Assembly: GCA_030678995.1 (NCBI GenBank)
Contig: JAUXTQ010000024.1
Location: 55,152-119,151 of the forward strand
Source of the DNA: Caulobacter sp.
GTDB lineage: Bacteria > Pseudomonadota > Alphaproteobacteria > Caulobacterales > Caulobacteraceae
Direction of reading: 5' to 3'
DNA: 64,000 bases
A program made the translations under genes and the position numbers. Under the pieces are notes generated by a model. That model made no database searches and was not told where the DNA came from. It saw only the letters and a program-made list of their open reading frames with translations. This document shows positions 1 through 8,474 of this stretch, in pieces; positions within the stretch are counted from its first letter, which is position 1, and every line of letters begins with the position of its first letter.

Positions 1-38
1 CGGGCCTCTTCGCCCGGGTGCTGGCGGGAGAGTTCTGA
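1..38 (+). CDS. C-terminal tail of an upstream gene (partial)
   Basis: An open frame enters from the left edge and reads GLFARVLAGEF before a TGA at 36-38. This stop shares one base with the ATG of the next gene (38-40), the usual layout of translationally coupled genes. Only about eleven codons are visible, so no function can be given. The coupling suggests the upstream gene belongs to the same operon as the D-threonine-aldolase-like gene. Confidence 0.45.
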   Translation, partial: GLFARVLAGEF

Positions 39-1204
39 TGATCCCCGGCTTCATTCCTTCCCAGACGCCCCTGCTGGTGGTCCGCCGCGCGGCGCTGGAC
101 CACAACCTGGCCACCATGCAGAGCCGCTGCGACAAGGCCGGCGTCCGGCTGCGGGCGCACGGCAAGACGCACAAATGCTCGACCCTTGGCCGCCTTCAGG
201 TCGCCGGGGGCGCTGTCGGTCTCTGCGCCCAGACGGTCGGCGAGGCCGAGGCCTTCGTAAAGGGCGGCATCCGCGACGTGCTGGTCACCGCCCCCCATCC
301 GCCCTGGGGCTCGGACCGGCTGGCGGCGCTGGCGAAGACCGGCGCCCGCATCGGCGCCACCGTCGACCATGAGAGCCAGATCGAGCGCCTCGGCGCGGCG
401 GCGCGGGCGGCGGGGGTGGTCCTGGACTGCGTCATCGACATTGATCCGGGCACCCACCGCACCGGCGCCCATCCCTCCAGGGTGGTGGCCCTGGCGGGCC
501 TCGCCGCCGCGACCGAGGGGCTGAACTACGCCGGGGTCCAGGCCTATGCCGGCCACCTGCAGCATCTGGATATCGCCCCCCGCCGGGCCGGTGACGATGC
601 GGTGACCGCCAGCCTGGCCGGCGTGGTCGAGGCCCTGCGGCAGGCCAACCTGGCGCCCGGCGTGGTCACCGGCGGCGGCACCGGCACCCATGCCTGGGAC
701 CTGGTCTCCGGCGTCTTCACCGAGATCCAGGCCGGCTCCTACGCGGTCATGGACGTGGAATACGAGGCCTGCGGCGGCCCGGAAGGAAGCTGGCCGTTCG
801 AACAGGCGTTGTTCGTCGTCGCCAGCGTGGCCTCGGCCAACCACAAGAGCCACGTCACCGTCGACGCCGGTTTCAAGGCCCTGTCGGTCGACGGTCCGCC
901 GGCGAAGGTCGCGGCCGGGGCGGCGGCGGGGTCCCTCTGGCGGGCGATGGGCGACGAGCACGGCATGGTCATCCATCCTTCGGGCCTTGCCGCGCTCAAG
1001 GGTGGCGACTTCATCGCCGCCGTGGACGCCCTGGACGCCGACCCGGCCGCCCCCTGGCCGGAGGATGCGCCGAAGGCCGGCGCCATCGTCTGGCTGCAAC
1101 CCGGCCACTGCGACCCGACGATCAACCTCTATGACGCCATTCACGTGGTGTCGGAGGATGGGTCGGTGGAACGCTGGGCGGTGGATGCGCGGAGAGTCTC
1201 CTAG
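38..1204 (+). CDS. D-threonine aldolase-like / D-serine dehydratase-like PLP enzyme
   Basis: A 388-residue protein of the alanine-racemase-fold DSD1/D-threonine aldolase family, cytoplasmic and expected to cleave or dehydrate D-beta-hydroxy amino acids. The PLP lysine is most likely K43 in the motif HGKTHK (residues 41-46). The divalent-metal pair typical of the family is visible near the C-terminus as H357 and D359 in QPGHCDPT. Length fits the family. The ATG overlaps the stop of the preceding frame by one base. Within the family I cannot separate D-threonine aldolase from D-serine or 3-hydroxy-D-aspartate activity by sequence alone. A perfect 13-bp hairpin begins at the stop codon. Confidence 0.8.
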   Translation: MIPGFIPSQTPLLVVRRAALDHNLATMQSRCDKAGVRLRAHGKTHKCSTLGRLQVAGGAVGLCAQTVGEAEAFVKGGIRDVLVTAPHPPWGSDRLAALAKTGARIGATVDHESQIERLGAAARAAGVVLDCVIDIDPGTHRTGAHPSRVVALAGLAAATEGLNYAGVQAYAGHLQHLDIAPRRAGDDAVTASLAGVVEALRQANLAPGVVTGGGTGTHAWDLVSGVFTEIQAGSYAVMDVEYEACGGPEGSWPFEQALFVVASVASANHKSHVTVDAGFKALSVDGPPAKVAAGAAAGSLWRAMGDEHGMVIHPSGLAALKGGDFIAAVDALDADPAAPWPEDAPKAGAIVWLQPGHCDPTINLYDAIHVVSEDGSVERWAVDARRVS

Positions 1205-1231
1205 GGACAGACACCTGCGGTGTCTGTCCCT
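1203..1231. repeat. Short perfect palindrome, family A
   Basis: The 13-base arm AGGGACAGACACC (1203-1215), a 3-base loop, and its exact reverse complement (1219-1231). The stem overlaps the stop codon of the preceding gene. The same 12-base core recurs at 34431-34458, over 33 kb away, so this is a dispersed element and not just a local terminator. No T-tract follows. Probably a REP-like element that may protect or end the upstream mRNA. Confidence 0.75.
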
Positions 1232-1291
1232 GCCTTGACGCCCCTAACGTCAATGGCGCGAGCTGGTCGGAAGTCAGCGGGAGGAAACGCG

Positions 1292-2023
1292 ATGAACGAC
1301 ATGGATTTCACCGGCAAGCGGGTGCTGGTCGTCGGCGGTTCCAGCGGCATCGGCAACGGCATTGCCCATGCGTTCCGCGAGCGCGGCGCGAGGGTCGCCG
1401 TCTGGGGTACGCGGGAGGCCGCCGACTATCGCGCCGAGGAAGGATCCGACCTGTCGGGCCTGGCCTACAACCGCGTCGATGTCTCCGACTCCGCCGCGGT
1501 GGCCGCCGCGCCGTCGCCCTTCGACGGGCTGGACGTGCTGGTGCTGGCACAGGGCACGGTGCTCTATCGCAAGGGCGAGTTCGACATGGAGGGCTTCCGC
1601 AAGGTGGTCTCGGTCAACCTCGACAGCATGATGGCCTGCTCCATGCGCTTCCTGGAGGACCTCAAGGCCTCGGGCGGCAATATCGTCACGGTCAGCTCCA
1701 CCTCGGCCTTCCACGCCACCCGGGGCAACCCGGCCTACAACGCCTCCAAGGCCGGGGTCGTGGCCCTGACCCGTACCCTGGGCCAGGCTTGGGCGACCGA
1801 CGGCGTGCGGGTGAATTGCCTGGCGCCGGGCCTGGTCGACACCAAACTGACCAAGGTCACCACCGAACACCCCGACCGCCTGGCCGCCAGCCTGAGGAGC
1901 ATTCCCATGCATCGGCTGGGCACCCCCGCCGACATGGCCGGGGCGGTGCTGTTCCTCGCGTCGCCGCTGGCCTCCTACATCACCGGCCAGACCATTGTGG
2001 TCGACGGCGGACTGATCCTCTGA
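1292..2023 (+). CDS. SDR family oxidoreductase
   Basis: A classical short-chain dehydrogenase/reductase of 243 residues. The Rossmann glycine motif GGSSGIG is at 15-21, the catalytic serine at S136, and the YxxxK pair is Y149/K153 (YNASK). The C-terminal segment ending in VDGG is typical of the FabG-like branch. A longer reading frame opens at 1220, but I prefer the ATG at 1292 because a purine-rich GGGAGGA lies just upstream and the protein then begins right before the first beta strand. Its position after a D-amino-acid enzyme suggests oxidation of a small hydroxy acid or sugar derivative, but the substrate is not visible. Confidence 0.85.
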   Translation: MNDMDFTGKRVLVVGGSSGIGNGIAHAFRERGARVAVWGTREAADYRAEEGSDLSGLAYNRVDVSDSAAVAAAPSPFDGLDVLVLAQGTVLYRKGEFDMEGFRKVVSVNLDSMMACSMRFLEDLKASGGNIVTVSSTSAFHATRGNPAYNASKAGVVALTRTLGQAWATDGVRVNCLAPGLVDTKLTKVTTEHPDRLAASLRSIPMHRLGTPADMAGAVLFLASPLASYITGQTIVVDGGLIL

Positions 2024-2099
2024 ATCAGCGCTTTGCGAACAGGTCTTACGGGCGATAGGGTCCGGGCCGCAAAATCCTCTCCACGAAGAGCGTTGTTCG

Positions 2100-3761
2100 A
2101 TGAAAAAGCTTCTGATCGCCGCCGCCCTCTGCGCGGCTCCGCTGATCGCCTTCGCCGCCGCTCCGGCCATCGCGACAGCCGTCGACACCGCTCGCCTGGC
2201 GGTCGACATCAAGACGCTGTCGTCGGACGAGTTCGAGGGTCGCGCCCCGGCCTCGGCGGGCGAGGAAAAGACCGTCGCCTATCTGATCGCCCAGCTGCGG
2301 AAGATCGGCCTCGAGCCCGGCGGCGACCTGAAGGACGGCAAGCGCGCCTGGACCCAGGACGTGCCGCTGGCCCGCTTCCAGATCATCGGAACGCCAAGCC
2401 TGGGCGTGACCGTGGGCGGCAAGACCACCGCCCTGACCCAGGGCGAGGAAATCGCCATCCGCGCCGCCCAGACCAACGTCGACAGCGTGACCTTCGCCAA
2501 TGCCCCGATCGTCTTCGCCGGCTACGGCATCAAGGCGCCCGAACGTGACTGGGATGACTTCAAGGGCATGGACCTGAAGGGCAAGATCGTCCTGGTCCTG
2601 ATCAATGACGCCGACTTCGAGACAGGTCAGGGCGACTTCGGCGGCAAGGCCATGACCTACTATGGCCGCTGGACCTACAAGTTCGAGGAAGCGGCCCGCC
2701 AGGGCGCCCTGGGCTTCATCGTGGTGCATGAGACCGGACCCGCCTCCTACGGCTGGGCGACGGTCAAGAACTCCAACACCAACGAGATGTTCGACATCGT
2801 CCGCGACGATCCGACCCGGGTGCATGCGCCGGTCGAGGGCTGGGTCCAGCGCGACACCGCCGCCGCCTGGCTGGCCGCCTCGGGCTTCGACTACGAGACC
2901 CTCAAGCGCCAGGCCCAGACCCGCGCGTTCCAGCCGGTCGAGCTGAAGGGCGTGACCCTCTCGGGCGACTACAAGGTCAAGCACGAGGTGATCATCTCGA
3001 AGAACGTGGTCGGCCTGCTGCCCGGAACCACGAGGCCGGACGAGACCGTGTTCTACACCGCCCACTGGGATCACCTCGGCATCGGCAGGCCCGACGCGAA
3101 GGGCGACACCATCTACAACGGCGCCGTGGACAACGCGACGGGCACGGCGGCCCTGCTGGAGATGGCCCGCCTGTATAAGGCCGCGCCCCGCACCGACCGC
3201 TCGATCGTCTTCCTGTGGGTGACCGCCGAGGAGCGCGGCCTGCTGGGTTCGGAATACTATGCCGCCAACCCGCTCTATCCGCTCTCGACGACCGTCGGCG
3301 TGCTGAACACCGACGCCCTGGACCCCACGGGCCCGGCCCGCGATTTCACCATCTCGGGCAACGCCAAGCTGGAGCTGCTGGACATGCTGGTGGCCGAAGG
3401 CGCCAAACGCAGCCGCACCTACACGCCCGACCCCTCGCCGGAAGCCGGCTACTTCTTCCGTTCGGACCACTTCCCGTTCGCCAAGCGCGGCGTGCCGGCC
3501 ATCTCGTTCGGCTCGGGCCAGGACATGCTCAACGGCGGCCTCGCGGCCGGCCAGGCCTTCGACCAGACCTATCGCACCAGCATGTACCACCAGCCGGCCG
3601 ACGAATGGTCCGACAGCTGGTCGATGGACGGCATGGCCGCCGACATCGCCCTGCTCTACGGCCTGGGCCGCGACCTGGCCACGTCGAAGCGCTGGCCGGA
3701 GTGGGGTGAAGGGTCCGAGTTCAAGGCGGCCCGTGACGCGACCCGGGGCGAGCGGCTGTAG
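2100..3761 (+). CDS. Secreted M28-family zinc metallopeptidase with PA domain
   Basis: A 553-residue exported peptidase. The signal peptide covers about residues 1-25 (MKK, hydrophobic core, AxA-type site). A PA-like domain sits around 130-290 and is followed by the M28 catalytic domain. All co-catalytic zinc ligands and the base are present: H322 (AHWDH), D344 (GAVDNATG), E377/E378 (TAEERG), D405 (NTDAL) and H457 (RSDHF). It should act as a periplasmic aminopeptidase or carboxypeptidase that releases amino acids from peptides. It stands alone between an SDR and serine dehydratase. A link to serine use downstream is only a guess. Confidence 0.9.
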   Translation: MKKLLIAAALCAAPLIAFAAAPAIATAVDTARLAVDIKTLSSDEFEGRAPASAGEEKTVAYLIAQLRKIGLEPGGDLKDGKRAWTQDVPLARFQIIGTPSLGVTVGGKTTALTQGEEIAIRAAQTNVDSVTFANAPIVFAGYGIKAPERDWDDFKGMDLKGKIVLVLINDADFETGQGDFGGKAMTYYGRWTYKFEEAARQGALGFIVVHETGPASYGWATVKNSNTNEMFDIVRDDPTRVHAPVEGWVQRDTAAAWLAASGFDYETLKRQAQTRAFQPVELKGVTLSGDYKVKHEVIISKNVVGLLPGTTRPDETVFYTAHWDHLGIGRPDAKGDTIYNGAVDNATGTAALLEMARLYKAAPRTDRSIVFLWVTAEERGLLGSEYYAANPLYPLSTTVGVLNTDALDPTGPARDFTISGNAKLELLDMLVAEGAKRSRTYTPDPSPEAGYFFRSDHFPFAKRGVPAISFGSGQDMLNGGLAAGQAFDQTYRTSMYHQPADEWSDSWSMDGMAADIALLYGLGRDLATSKRWPEWGEGSEFKAARDATRGERL

Positions 3762-3777
3762 TTCCACACGCGATTCC

Positions 3778-3880
3778 GTTTCCCCGGCGAAGGCCGGGGC
3801 CCAGATCAAAGGGCGCCGAGTCTCGGGAACTTGACCCAACGCCGTAGCTGAATCTGGATCCCGGCCTTCGCCGGGAAAAC
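3778..3880. repeat. Composite palindrome, family D (single copy)
   Basis: Two 29-base arms (3778-3806 and 3852-3880) are near-perfect reverse complements. Each carries its own mini-hairpin CCGGCGAAGGCCGG. The arms end in a CCCAGAT/ATCTGG core, which also occurs in the elements flanking the GIY-YIG gene at 59244-59806. The 45-base centre is unique. It lies between the peptidase stop and sdaA, and no gene is visible in it. Confidence 0.75.
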
Positions 3881-3926
3881 GGGAGCGAGGGGACCGGGCC
3901 AGATCACCGGAACACCCGGAGTCAGA

Positions 3927-5315
3927 ATGACCGTCAGCGTCTTCGACCTGTTCAAGCCGGGTATCGGTCCGTCGAGTTCGCACACCATGGGCCCGATGAC
4001 CGCCGCGGTGCGGTTTGTGGGGCTGCTGCGGGCGGCCAGCCTGCCGACGGCGATCACGCGGGTGCGGGTCAAGCTCTACGCGTCGCTGGCGCTGACCGGC
4101 AAAGGCCACGCGACGGACACCGCGGTCATGCTCGGGCTGATGGGCTTCGAGCCCGCCACCCTTGATCCCGACGCCGGCGAAGCGGCGCTGGCGGCCTTGC
4201 GGTCCGAACAGTGGATGACCCTGGGCGGCGACGGCCCCGGCATCGCCTTCGACGAGGCCGGGGATATCGTCTGGGCCGGCCGCGAGCGGCTGCCGCAACA
4301 CCCCAACGCCTTGACCTTCACTGTCTTCGCCGGCGAGGAGGCTCTGCTGCAGCGGTCCTGGTTCTCCATCGGCGGCGGCTTTGTCCGCGACGAGGAGGAG
4401 ATCTTCCGCAACACGGGCGATGAGACCGGGCCCGACGTCCCCTATCCCTTCGAGTCCGGCGCCGACCTCTTGCAGATGACCGCCGCGGCGGAGGTGACCA
4501 TCGCCGAGGCGATGATGGCCAACGAGCGGATCCGGCGATCCGAGGCCGAGGTCATCGCCGGCCTGGATGGTGTCTTCGAGGCCATGGAGGCCTGTATCGA
4601 CCGTGGCATGCGCATCGGCGGGACCCTGCCAGGGGGCCTGAAGGTCAAGCGGCGGGCGCAGCAGGTGCACCAGGCGATCATGGCCAAGGTCGAGAGGCAG
4701 ATCAGCGACCCTTTGGCGGCCATGGATTTCGTCAACCTCTGGGCCCTGGCGGTCAACGAGGAGAACGCCGCCGGCGGCAGGGTGGTCACCGCCCCGACCA
4801 ACGGCGCGGCGGGGCTGATCCCGGCGGTGTTGCGCTTCTATGACCGGTTCTACCAGGGCACGGCGGAGGGCCGCCGCACCTTCCTGCTGACCGCCGGCGC
4901 CGTCGGGGCCCTCTACAAGACGAACGCCTCGATCAGCGGCGCCGAGGTCGGCTGCCAGGGCGAGGTGGGCGTGGCCTGCTCGATGGCCGCCGCCGGCCTC
5001 TGCGCGGCGCTGGGCGGGACCAACACACAGATCGAGAACGCCGCCGAGATCGGCATGGAGCACAACCTGGGCCTCACCTGCGACCCGATCGGCGGCCTGG
5101 TGCAGATCCCCTGCATCGAGCGCAACGCCATGGGCGCCATCAAGGCCATCGACGCGGCAAGACTGGCCTTGCTGGGCGACGGCGAGCACAGCGTCAGCCT
5201 CGACAAGGTCATCGCCACCATGAAGCGCACCGGCGAGGACATGAACGAGATCTACAAGGAAACCTCGCTGGGCGGGCTGGCGGTGGGCCTGGCGGTCAAC
5301 AGGGTGGAGTGCTGA
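3927..5315 (+). CDS. sdaA: L-serine dehydratase (single-chain, Fe-S)
   Basis: A 462-residue iron-sulfur L-serine ammonia-lyase converting L-serine to pyruvate and ammonia in the cytoplasm. The N-terminal beta domain has the [10 protein letters not shown] motif (14-23). Three cysteines expected to hold the 4Fe-4S cluster are C343, C385 and C396, in GCQGEVG, TCDPIGG and IPCIERN. The last residue is C462. In the type 2 enzymes a C-terminal cysteine folds into the active site as a fourth cluster ligand, and this ending fits that design. ATG at 3927 gives the standard N-terminus. It is a single gene preceded by a palindromic repeat. Confidence 0.96.
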   Translation: MTVSVFDLFKPGIGPSSSHTMGPMTAAVRFVGLLRAASLPTAITRVRVKLYASLALTGKGHATDTAVMLGLMGFEPATLDPDAGEAALAALRSEQWMTLGGDGPGIAFDEAGDIVWAGRERLPQHPNALTFTVFAGEEALLQRSWFSIGGGFVRDEEEIFRNTGDETGPDVPYPFESGADLLQMTAAAEVTIAEAMMANERIRRSEAEVIAGLDGVFEAMEACIDRGMRIGGTLPGGLKVKRRAQQVHQAIMAKVERQISDPLAAMDFVNLWALAVNEENAAGGRVVTAPTNGAAGLIPAVLRFYDRFYQGTAEGRRTFLLTAGAVGALYKTNASISGAEVGCQGEVGVACSMAAAGLCAALGGTNTQIENAAEIGMEHNLGLTCDPIGGLVQIPCIERNAMGAIKAIDAARLALLGDGEHSVSLDKVIATMKRTGEDMNEIYKETSLGGLAVGLAVNRVEC

Positions 5316-5348
5316 CCCGGGCCCGGACCACCTGCGGAACGCGCGCGC

Positions 5349-5882
5349 CTACAGCCGATATTCCCGTTCCAGCACGTAGCGCGAGCCCTCGCTGGTCTGG
5401 TGGGTCGAATAGAGGCCGAACCGGTCCACGGCGAAGGGCGGCGATCTGAGCAGGGCGTTGGCCTGGATCCAGGCGGCGACGTCGGCCGGGTCGGGCCGGC
5501 GCAGATAGGCCATGGTCAGGTGCGGCCGGTAGGCCCGGCCGTCCGGCGTGATCCTGGCCCGGCGGGCGGCCGTCTCGCAGCGCCCGGCCAGCACCCGTAG
5601 CGGCTCGCTCTCGGCGACGCCCGCCCAGACGGCATGGATGTCCGGCCCTTCACCGAACGCCCCGACGCTGTCGAGGGTCAGGCCGAACGGCGCGCTGGTG
5701 ATCCGCTCAAGCTCGAGATCGAGGTCCTCGGCGACCCGCTCCTGCACGTCGCCGAAGAACCTGAGCGTGATGTGCAGCGCCTCCAGCGGCCGCCACCGGG
5801 CACCCGGCAGCCCGTGCTGGCGGCGCAGCAGCGGCTCGCCGATGTCCTCCGGAACAGCAATGGCGGCGAACAGGCGGATCAT
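5349..5882 (-). CDS. thpR: RNA 2',3'-cyclic phosphodiesterase (LigT/ThpR family)
   Basis: A 177-residue 2H phosphoesterase that opens 2',3'-cyclic phosphates on RNA ends. Both HxT catalytic motifs are visible: H37-I-T39 in HITLRFFG and H121-L-T123 in HLTMAY. Size is normal for the family. The start lies two bases after the stop of the aldo/keto reductase, so the two are co-transcribed on the minus strand. Nothing links the two activities. The arrangement probably reflects convenience of transcription. Confidence 0.93.
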   Translation of the reverse strand: MIRLFAAIAVPEDIGEPLLRRQHGLPGARWRPLEALHITLRFFGDVQERVAEDLDLELERITSAPFGLTLDSVGAFGEGPDIHAVWAGVAESEPLRVLAGRCETAARRARITPDGRAYRPHLTMAYLRRPDPADVAAWIQANALLRSPPFAVDRFGLYSTHQTSEGSRYVLEREYRL

Positions 5883-5884
5883 GG

Positions 5885-6937
5885 TCAGGGACAGGGATTG
5901 GGCTGCTGGATGTGGATCGCCGTCACCGCCTTTTCCAGCTCGTCGGTCCAGTCCAGCTCAAACGCGTCGATGTCGGTCTTCAGTTGCGCCATCGAGGTCG
6001 CGCCGATGATGGTGGCGGTCACGAAGGGGCGGGAATCGACGAACTTCAGGGCCAGCTGGGCCGGGTCCAGGCCGTGGTCGCGGGCCAGGCCCACATAGGC
6101 GCGGACTGCCTCCTCGGCGCCCGGACCCTCGTACCGTTGCAGGCGGTTGTAGAGGGTCTTGCGGGTCCCGGCGGGCAGGGCCCCGTCGAGGTATTTGCCG
6201 GTCAGCACGCCCTGGCCCAGCGGTGAGTAGGCCAGCAGGCCGACGTCCTCGCGCATGGCGATCTCGGCCAGGCCGAACTCGAACACCCGGTTGGCCAGGT
6301 GGTAGGCGTTCTGGATCGAGGCGATGCGCGGCAGGCCGCGCTGCTCCGACTCCGCCAGGAACCGCATCACGCCCCAGGGAAACTCGTTGGAGACGCCGAT
6401 GGCCCGGATCCGCCCGGCCTTCACATGGCCGTCCAGCGCCTCGAGGATCGCCTGGAAGGACTCATAGTCCTGGTCGTAGTCCTTGAAGGTCATGCCGCCG
6501 AAGGTGCGGATCGGCCGGTCGGGCCAGTGCAGCTGGTAGAGATCGAGATAGTCGGTCCGCAGCCGCTTGAGCGAACCCGCCACCGCCTCGTCGATCTGGG
6601 CCCTGGTCTGGCGCGGCGTGGCCTTGTCGGCCCGCAGCCAGTCCAGCCCGCCGAAGGCCGCGCCCCGGCCGGCGACCTTGGAGGCCAGCACGATCCGGTC
6701 GCGCTTGCCGCTCCTGGCCAGCCAGGTCCCGATGTAGCGTTCGGTGGAGCCCTGCGTCTCCCGCGTCGGCGGGGAGGCGTACATCTCGGCGGTGTCCCAG
6801 AAATTCACGCCGCGCTCGAAGGCGTAGTCCATCTGGGTGTGGGCCTCGGCCTCGCTGTTCTGCGACCCCCAGGTCATGGTGCCCAGGCACACACGGCTGA
6901 CATCCAGGCCGGTGCGGCCGAGCTTCGAATACTGCAT
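5885..6937 (-). CDS. Aldo/keto reductase (Tas-like)
   Basis: A 350-residue NADPH-dependent aldo/keto reductase with a TIM-barrel fold. The catalytic tetrad is D48 (FWDTAE), Y53 (EMY), K87 (LASKVAG) and H137 (YQLHWPD). The N-terminus MQYSKLGRTGLDVSRVCLGT is the standard opening of the Tas/YajO branch, which supports the start at 6937. It is the first gene of a two-gene minus-strand unit with thpR. The family is broad in substrate, so no specific pathway is assigned. Confidence 0.92.
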   Translation of the reverse strand: MQYSKLGRTGLDVSRVCLGTMTWGSQNSEAEAHTQMDYAFERGVNFWDTAEMYASPPTRETQGSTERYIGTWLARSGKRDRIVLASKVAGRGAAFGGLDWLRADKATPRQTRAQIDEAVAGSLKRLRTDYLDLYQLHWPDRPIRTFGGMTFKDYDQDYESFQAILEALDGHVKAGRIRAIGVSNEFPWGVMRFLAESEQRGLPRIASIQNAYHLANRVFEFGLAEIAMREDVGLLAYSPLGQGVLTGKYLDGALPAGTRKTLYNRLQRYEGPGAEEAVRAYVGLARDHGLDPAQLALKFVDSRPFVTATIIGATSMAQLKTDIDAFELDWTDELEKAVTAIHIQQPNPCP

Positions 6938-6965
6938 TCAGGTTCCCTCAAGTTCGTGGTTCGTG

Positions 6966-7054
6966 GTTCGACACGCGCCTTCGGCGCTGCTCACCATGAC
7001 GTCTACGGTGCACGTCATCCTGAGCAGGCCCGAAAGGGCCGTGTCGAAGGACGC
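6966..7054. repeat. Composite palindrome, family C (copy 1)
   Basis: Outer arms TTCGACACG (6966-6974) and CGTGTCGAA (7040-7048) enclose inner arms around GCTGCTCACCATGACGT and ACGTCATCCTGAGCAG. The same architecture and wording (CCTCAGGATGACGT, GTCATGGTGAGG, CCTTCGA) recur at 13359-13472. It fills the gap between the aldo/keto reductase start and the esterase stop. Confidence 0.7.
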
Positions 7055-7066
7055 AATGCGGTTCAG

Positions 7067-7714
7067 CTAACTTCTGGTCGCCAAAACCCGCGCCACGACG
7101 GGCGCCAGGCGGGCGGCGATGACGGTGACGCCGACGGCGTTGGGATGGATGCCGTCCCGCTGATTGAGGCGCGGATTGCCCGCCACCCCGTCCAGCAGGT
7201 TCGGATAGAGGGTCAGGCCATGCTGCTTGGCCAGCGCCGGGAAGACGGCCCCGAAATCGCGGGCATAGGACCGGCCGATGGCGTTGGGCGCGGTCAGGCC
7301 GGCCAGCACCACGGTGATCCGCCGGGCCTTCAGCCGGCGGATGATGCGGTCGAGATTGGCCCTGGTCTGCCGGGGATCCAGGCCCTGCAGCAGGTCGTTG
7401 CCGCCCAGGGCCACGACGCATACGACGGTGTCGGCCTGGACGCTGAAGTCGACCCGCGCCGCGCCGCCGGCGCTGGTGTCGCCGCTGACCCCGGCCCCGC
7501 GCACCCGAACGCCGGGCGCCCGCGGCTTCAGCGCCGCCTCCAGCCGCGCCGGCAGGGCGTCGCGGGCGGGCAGGCCGTAGCCGGCGGTGATCGAGTCGCC
7601 CAGCAGGGTGACGACGCGCGGCTTTGGCGCGGCGAACGCCCGCGATGCGGCCGCCCCGAGGATCAGGGCGCCCAGAACGCGACGTGTGACGGGACCGTAA
7701 GGTGTGCTGGCCAT
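7067..7714 (-). CDS. SGNH-fold arylesterase / TesA-like lysophospholipase
   Basis: A 215-residue exported GDSL/SGNH hydrolase. The signal region covers about residues 1-29 and contains an RR pair and a hydrophobic run, ending AFAA. Catalytic blocks are GDS with S41, G78 (block II), N106 in GGND (block III) and the D187-x-x-H190 pair in DGIH. It probably hydrolyses short acyl esters or lysophospholipids in the periplasm. It is divergent, with 67 bases between starts, from an YbbA/YbbP-type ABC transporter. The same neighbourhood (tesA-ybbA-ybbP) is known in E. coli, which supports the TesA assignment. Confidence 0.9.
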   Translation of the reverse strand: MASTPYGPVTRRVLGALILGAAASRAFAAPKPRVVTLLGDSITAGYGLPARDALPARLEAALKPRAPGVRVRGAGVSGDTSAGGAARVDFSVQADTVVCVVALGGNDLLQGLDPRQTRANLDRIIRRLKARRITVVLAGLTAPNAIGRSYARDFGAVFPALAKQHGLTLYPNLLDGVAGNPRLNQRDGIHPNAVGVTVIAARLAPVVARVLATRS

Positions 7715-7781
7715 GGCTTCACCCTATGTAGGGTGAACTTCGCCCGGCCACAAAACCCCCACGCAAAGACAGCCTGAAAAA
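7715..7781. promoter_or_regulatory. Divergent promoter region, esterase / ABC exporter
   Basis: The 67 bases between two divergent start codons must hold both promoters. I see the short A-rich run GCCTGAAAAA before the ABC ATPase ATG but no clear sigma-70 hexamers and only a weak ribosome binding site for the right-hand gene. Confidence 0.4.
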
Positions 7782-8474
7782 ATGTTCGACGCCACGCCCG
7801 CCGCCCAGCCGCTGTCCCTCGACACGGTGACCCTGACCCTGCCGTCCGTCGCCGGACCCGTCGAGATCCTGCGCGGGGTGAGCCTGGAGGTGGCCCCCGG
7901 CGAGCGGGTGGCGGTGGTCGGGCCGTCCGGCTCGGGCAAGTCGTCCCTGATCGCGGTGGCCGCGGGCCTTGAGCGGCCGACCTCGGGCCGGGTGCGGCTG
8001 TTCGGCGAGGACCTGGCCGACCTGGGCGAGGACGGCCGGGCCCGCCTGCGGCGCGGGCGGGTGTCGCTGGTCTTTCAGTCCTTCCACCTGCTGCCCAACA
8101 TGACCGCCGAGGAGAACGTCGCCGCGCCGCTGGAGCTGGCCGGGGTTCCGCACGCCGGCCGCATCGCCCGAGACTGGCTTGGCCGTGTGGGTCTGACCGA
8201 GCGCCTGCGCCACTATCCGACCCAGCTGTCGGGCGGGGAGCAGCAGCGGGTGGCCCTGGCCCGGGCCCTGGCCATTGAGCCGTCCCTGCTGTTCGCCGAC
8301 GAGCCCACCGGCAACCTCGACGCGGCCAATGCCGCGGGGGTCGCCGACCTGATGTTCGACCTGGTCGCCGAGACCGGCGCGGCTCTGGTGCTGGTGACCC
8401 ATGATACGGCCCTGGCCGCCCGGGCCGGCCGGCAGGTGACCATGGCCGCCGGCAAGATCGTCGGCGACGCCTGA
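7782..8474 (+). CDS. ABC transporter ATP-binding protein (YbbA/LolD-like)
   Basis: A 230-residue ATPase of the MacB/LolD/FtsE group. Walker A GPSGSGKSS is at 47-55, the Q-loop at LVFQS, the signature LSGGEQQR begins at 149, and Walker B LLFADEP is at 169-175. It should energise the FtsX-like permease encoded next, whose ATG overlaps this stop by one base. By analogy with E. coli YbbA-YbbP it is an exporter linked to a TesA-like esterase, perhaps moving lipids or other hydrophobic compounds out of the membrane. The transported substrate is unknown. Confidence 0.93.
   Translation: MFDATPAAQPLSLDTVTLTLPSVAGPVEILRGVSLEVAPGERVAVVGPSGSGKSSLIAVAAGLERPTSGRVRLFGEDLADLGEDGRARLRRGRVSLVFQSFHLLPNMTAEENVAAPLELAGVPHAGRIARDWLGRVGLTERLRHYPTQLSGGEQQRVALARALAIEPSLLFADEPTGNLDAANAAGVADLMFDLVAETGAALVLVTHDTALAARAGRQVTMAAGKIVGDA

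Noticed and set aside
2046..5189. A 1047-codon open frame on the minus strand
   Set aside because: It runs antisense to the peptidase and serine dehydratase, both with full motif support. Long antisense frames are expected at 70% GC, and its sequence is low-complexity Gly/Val/His-rich.
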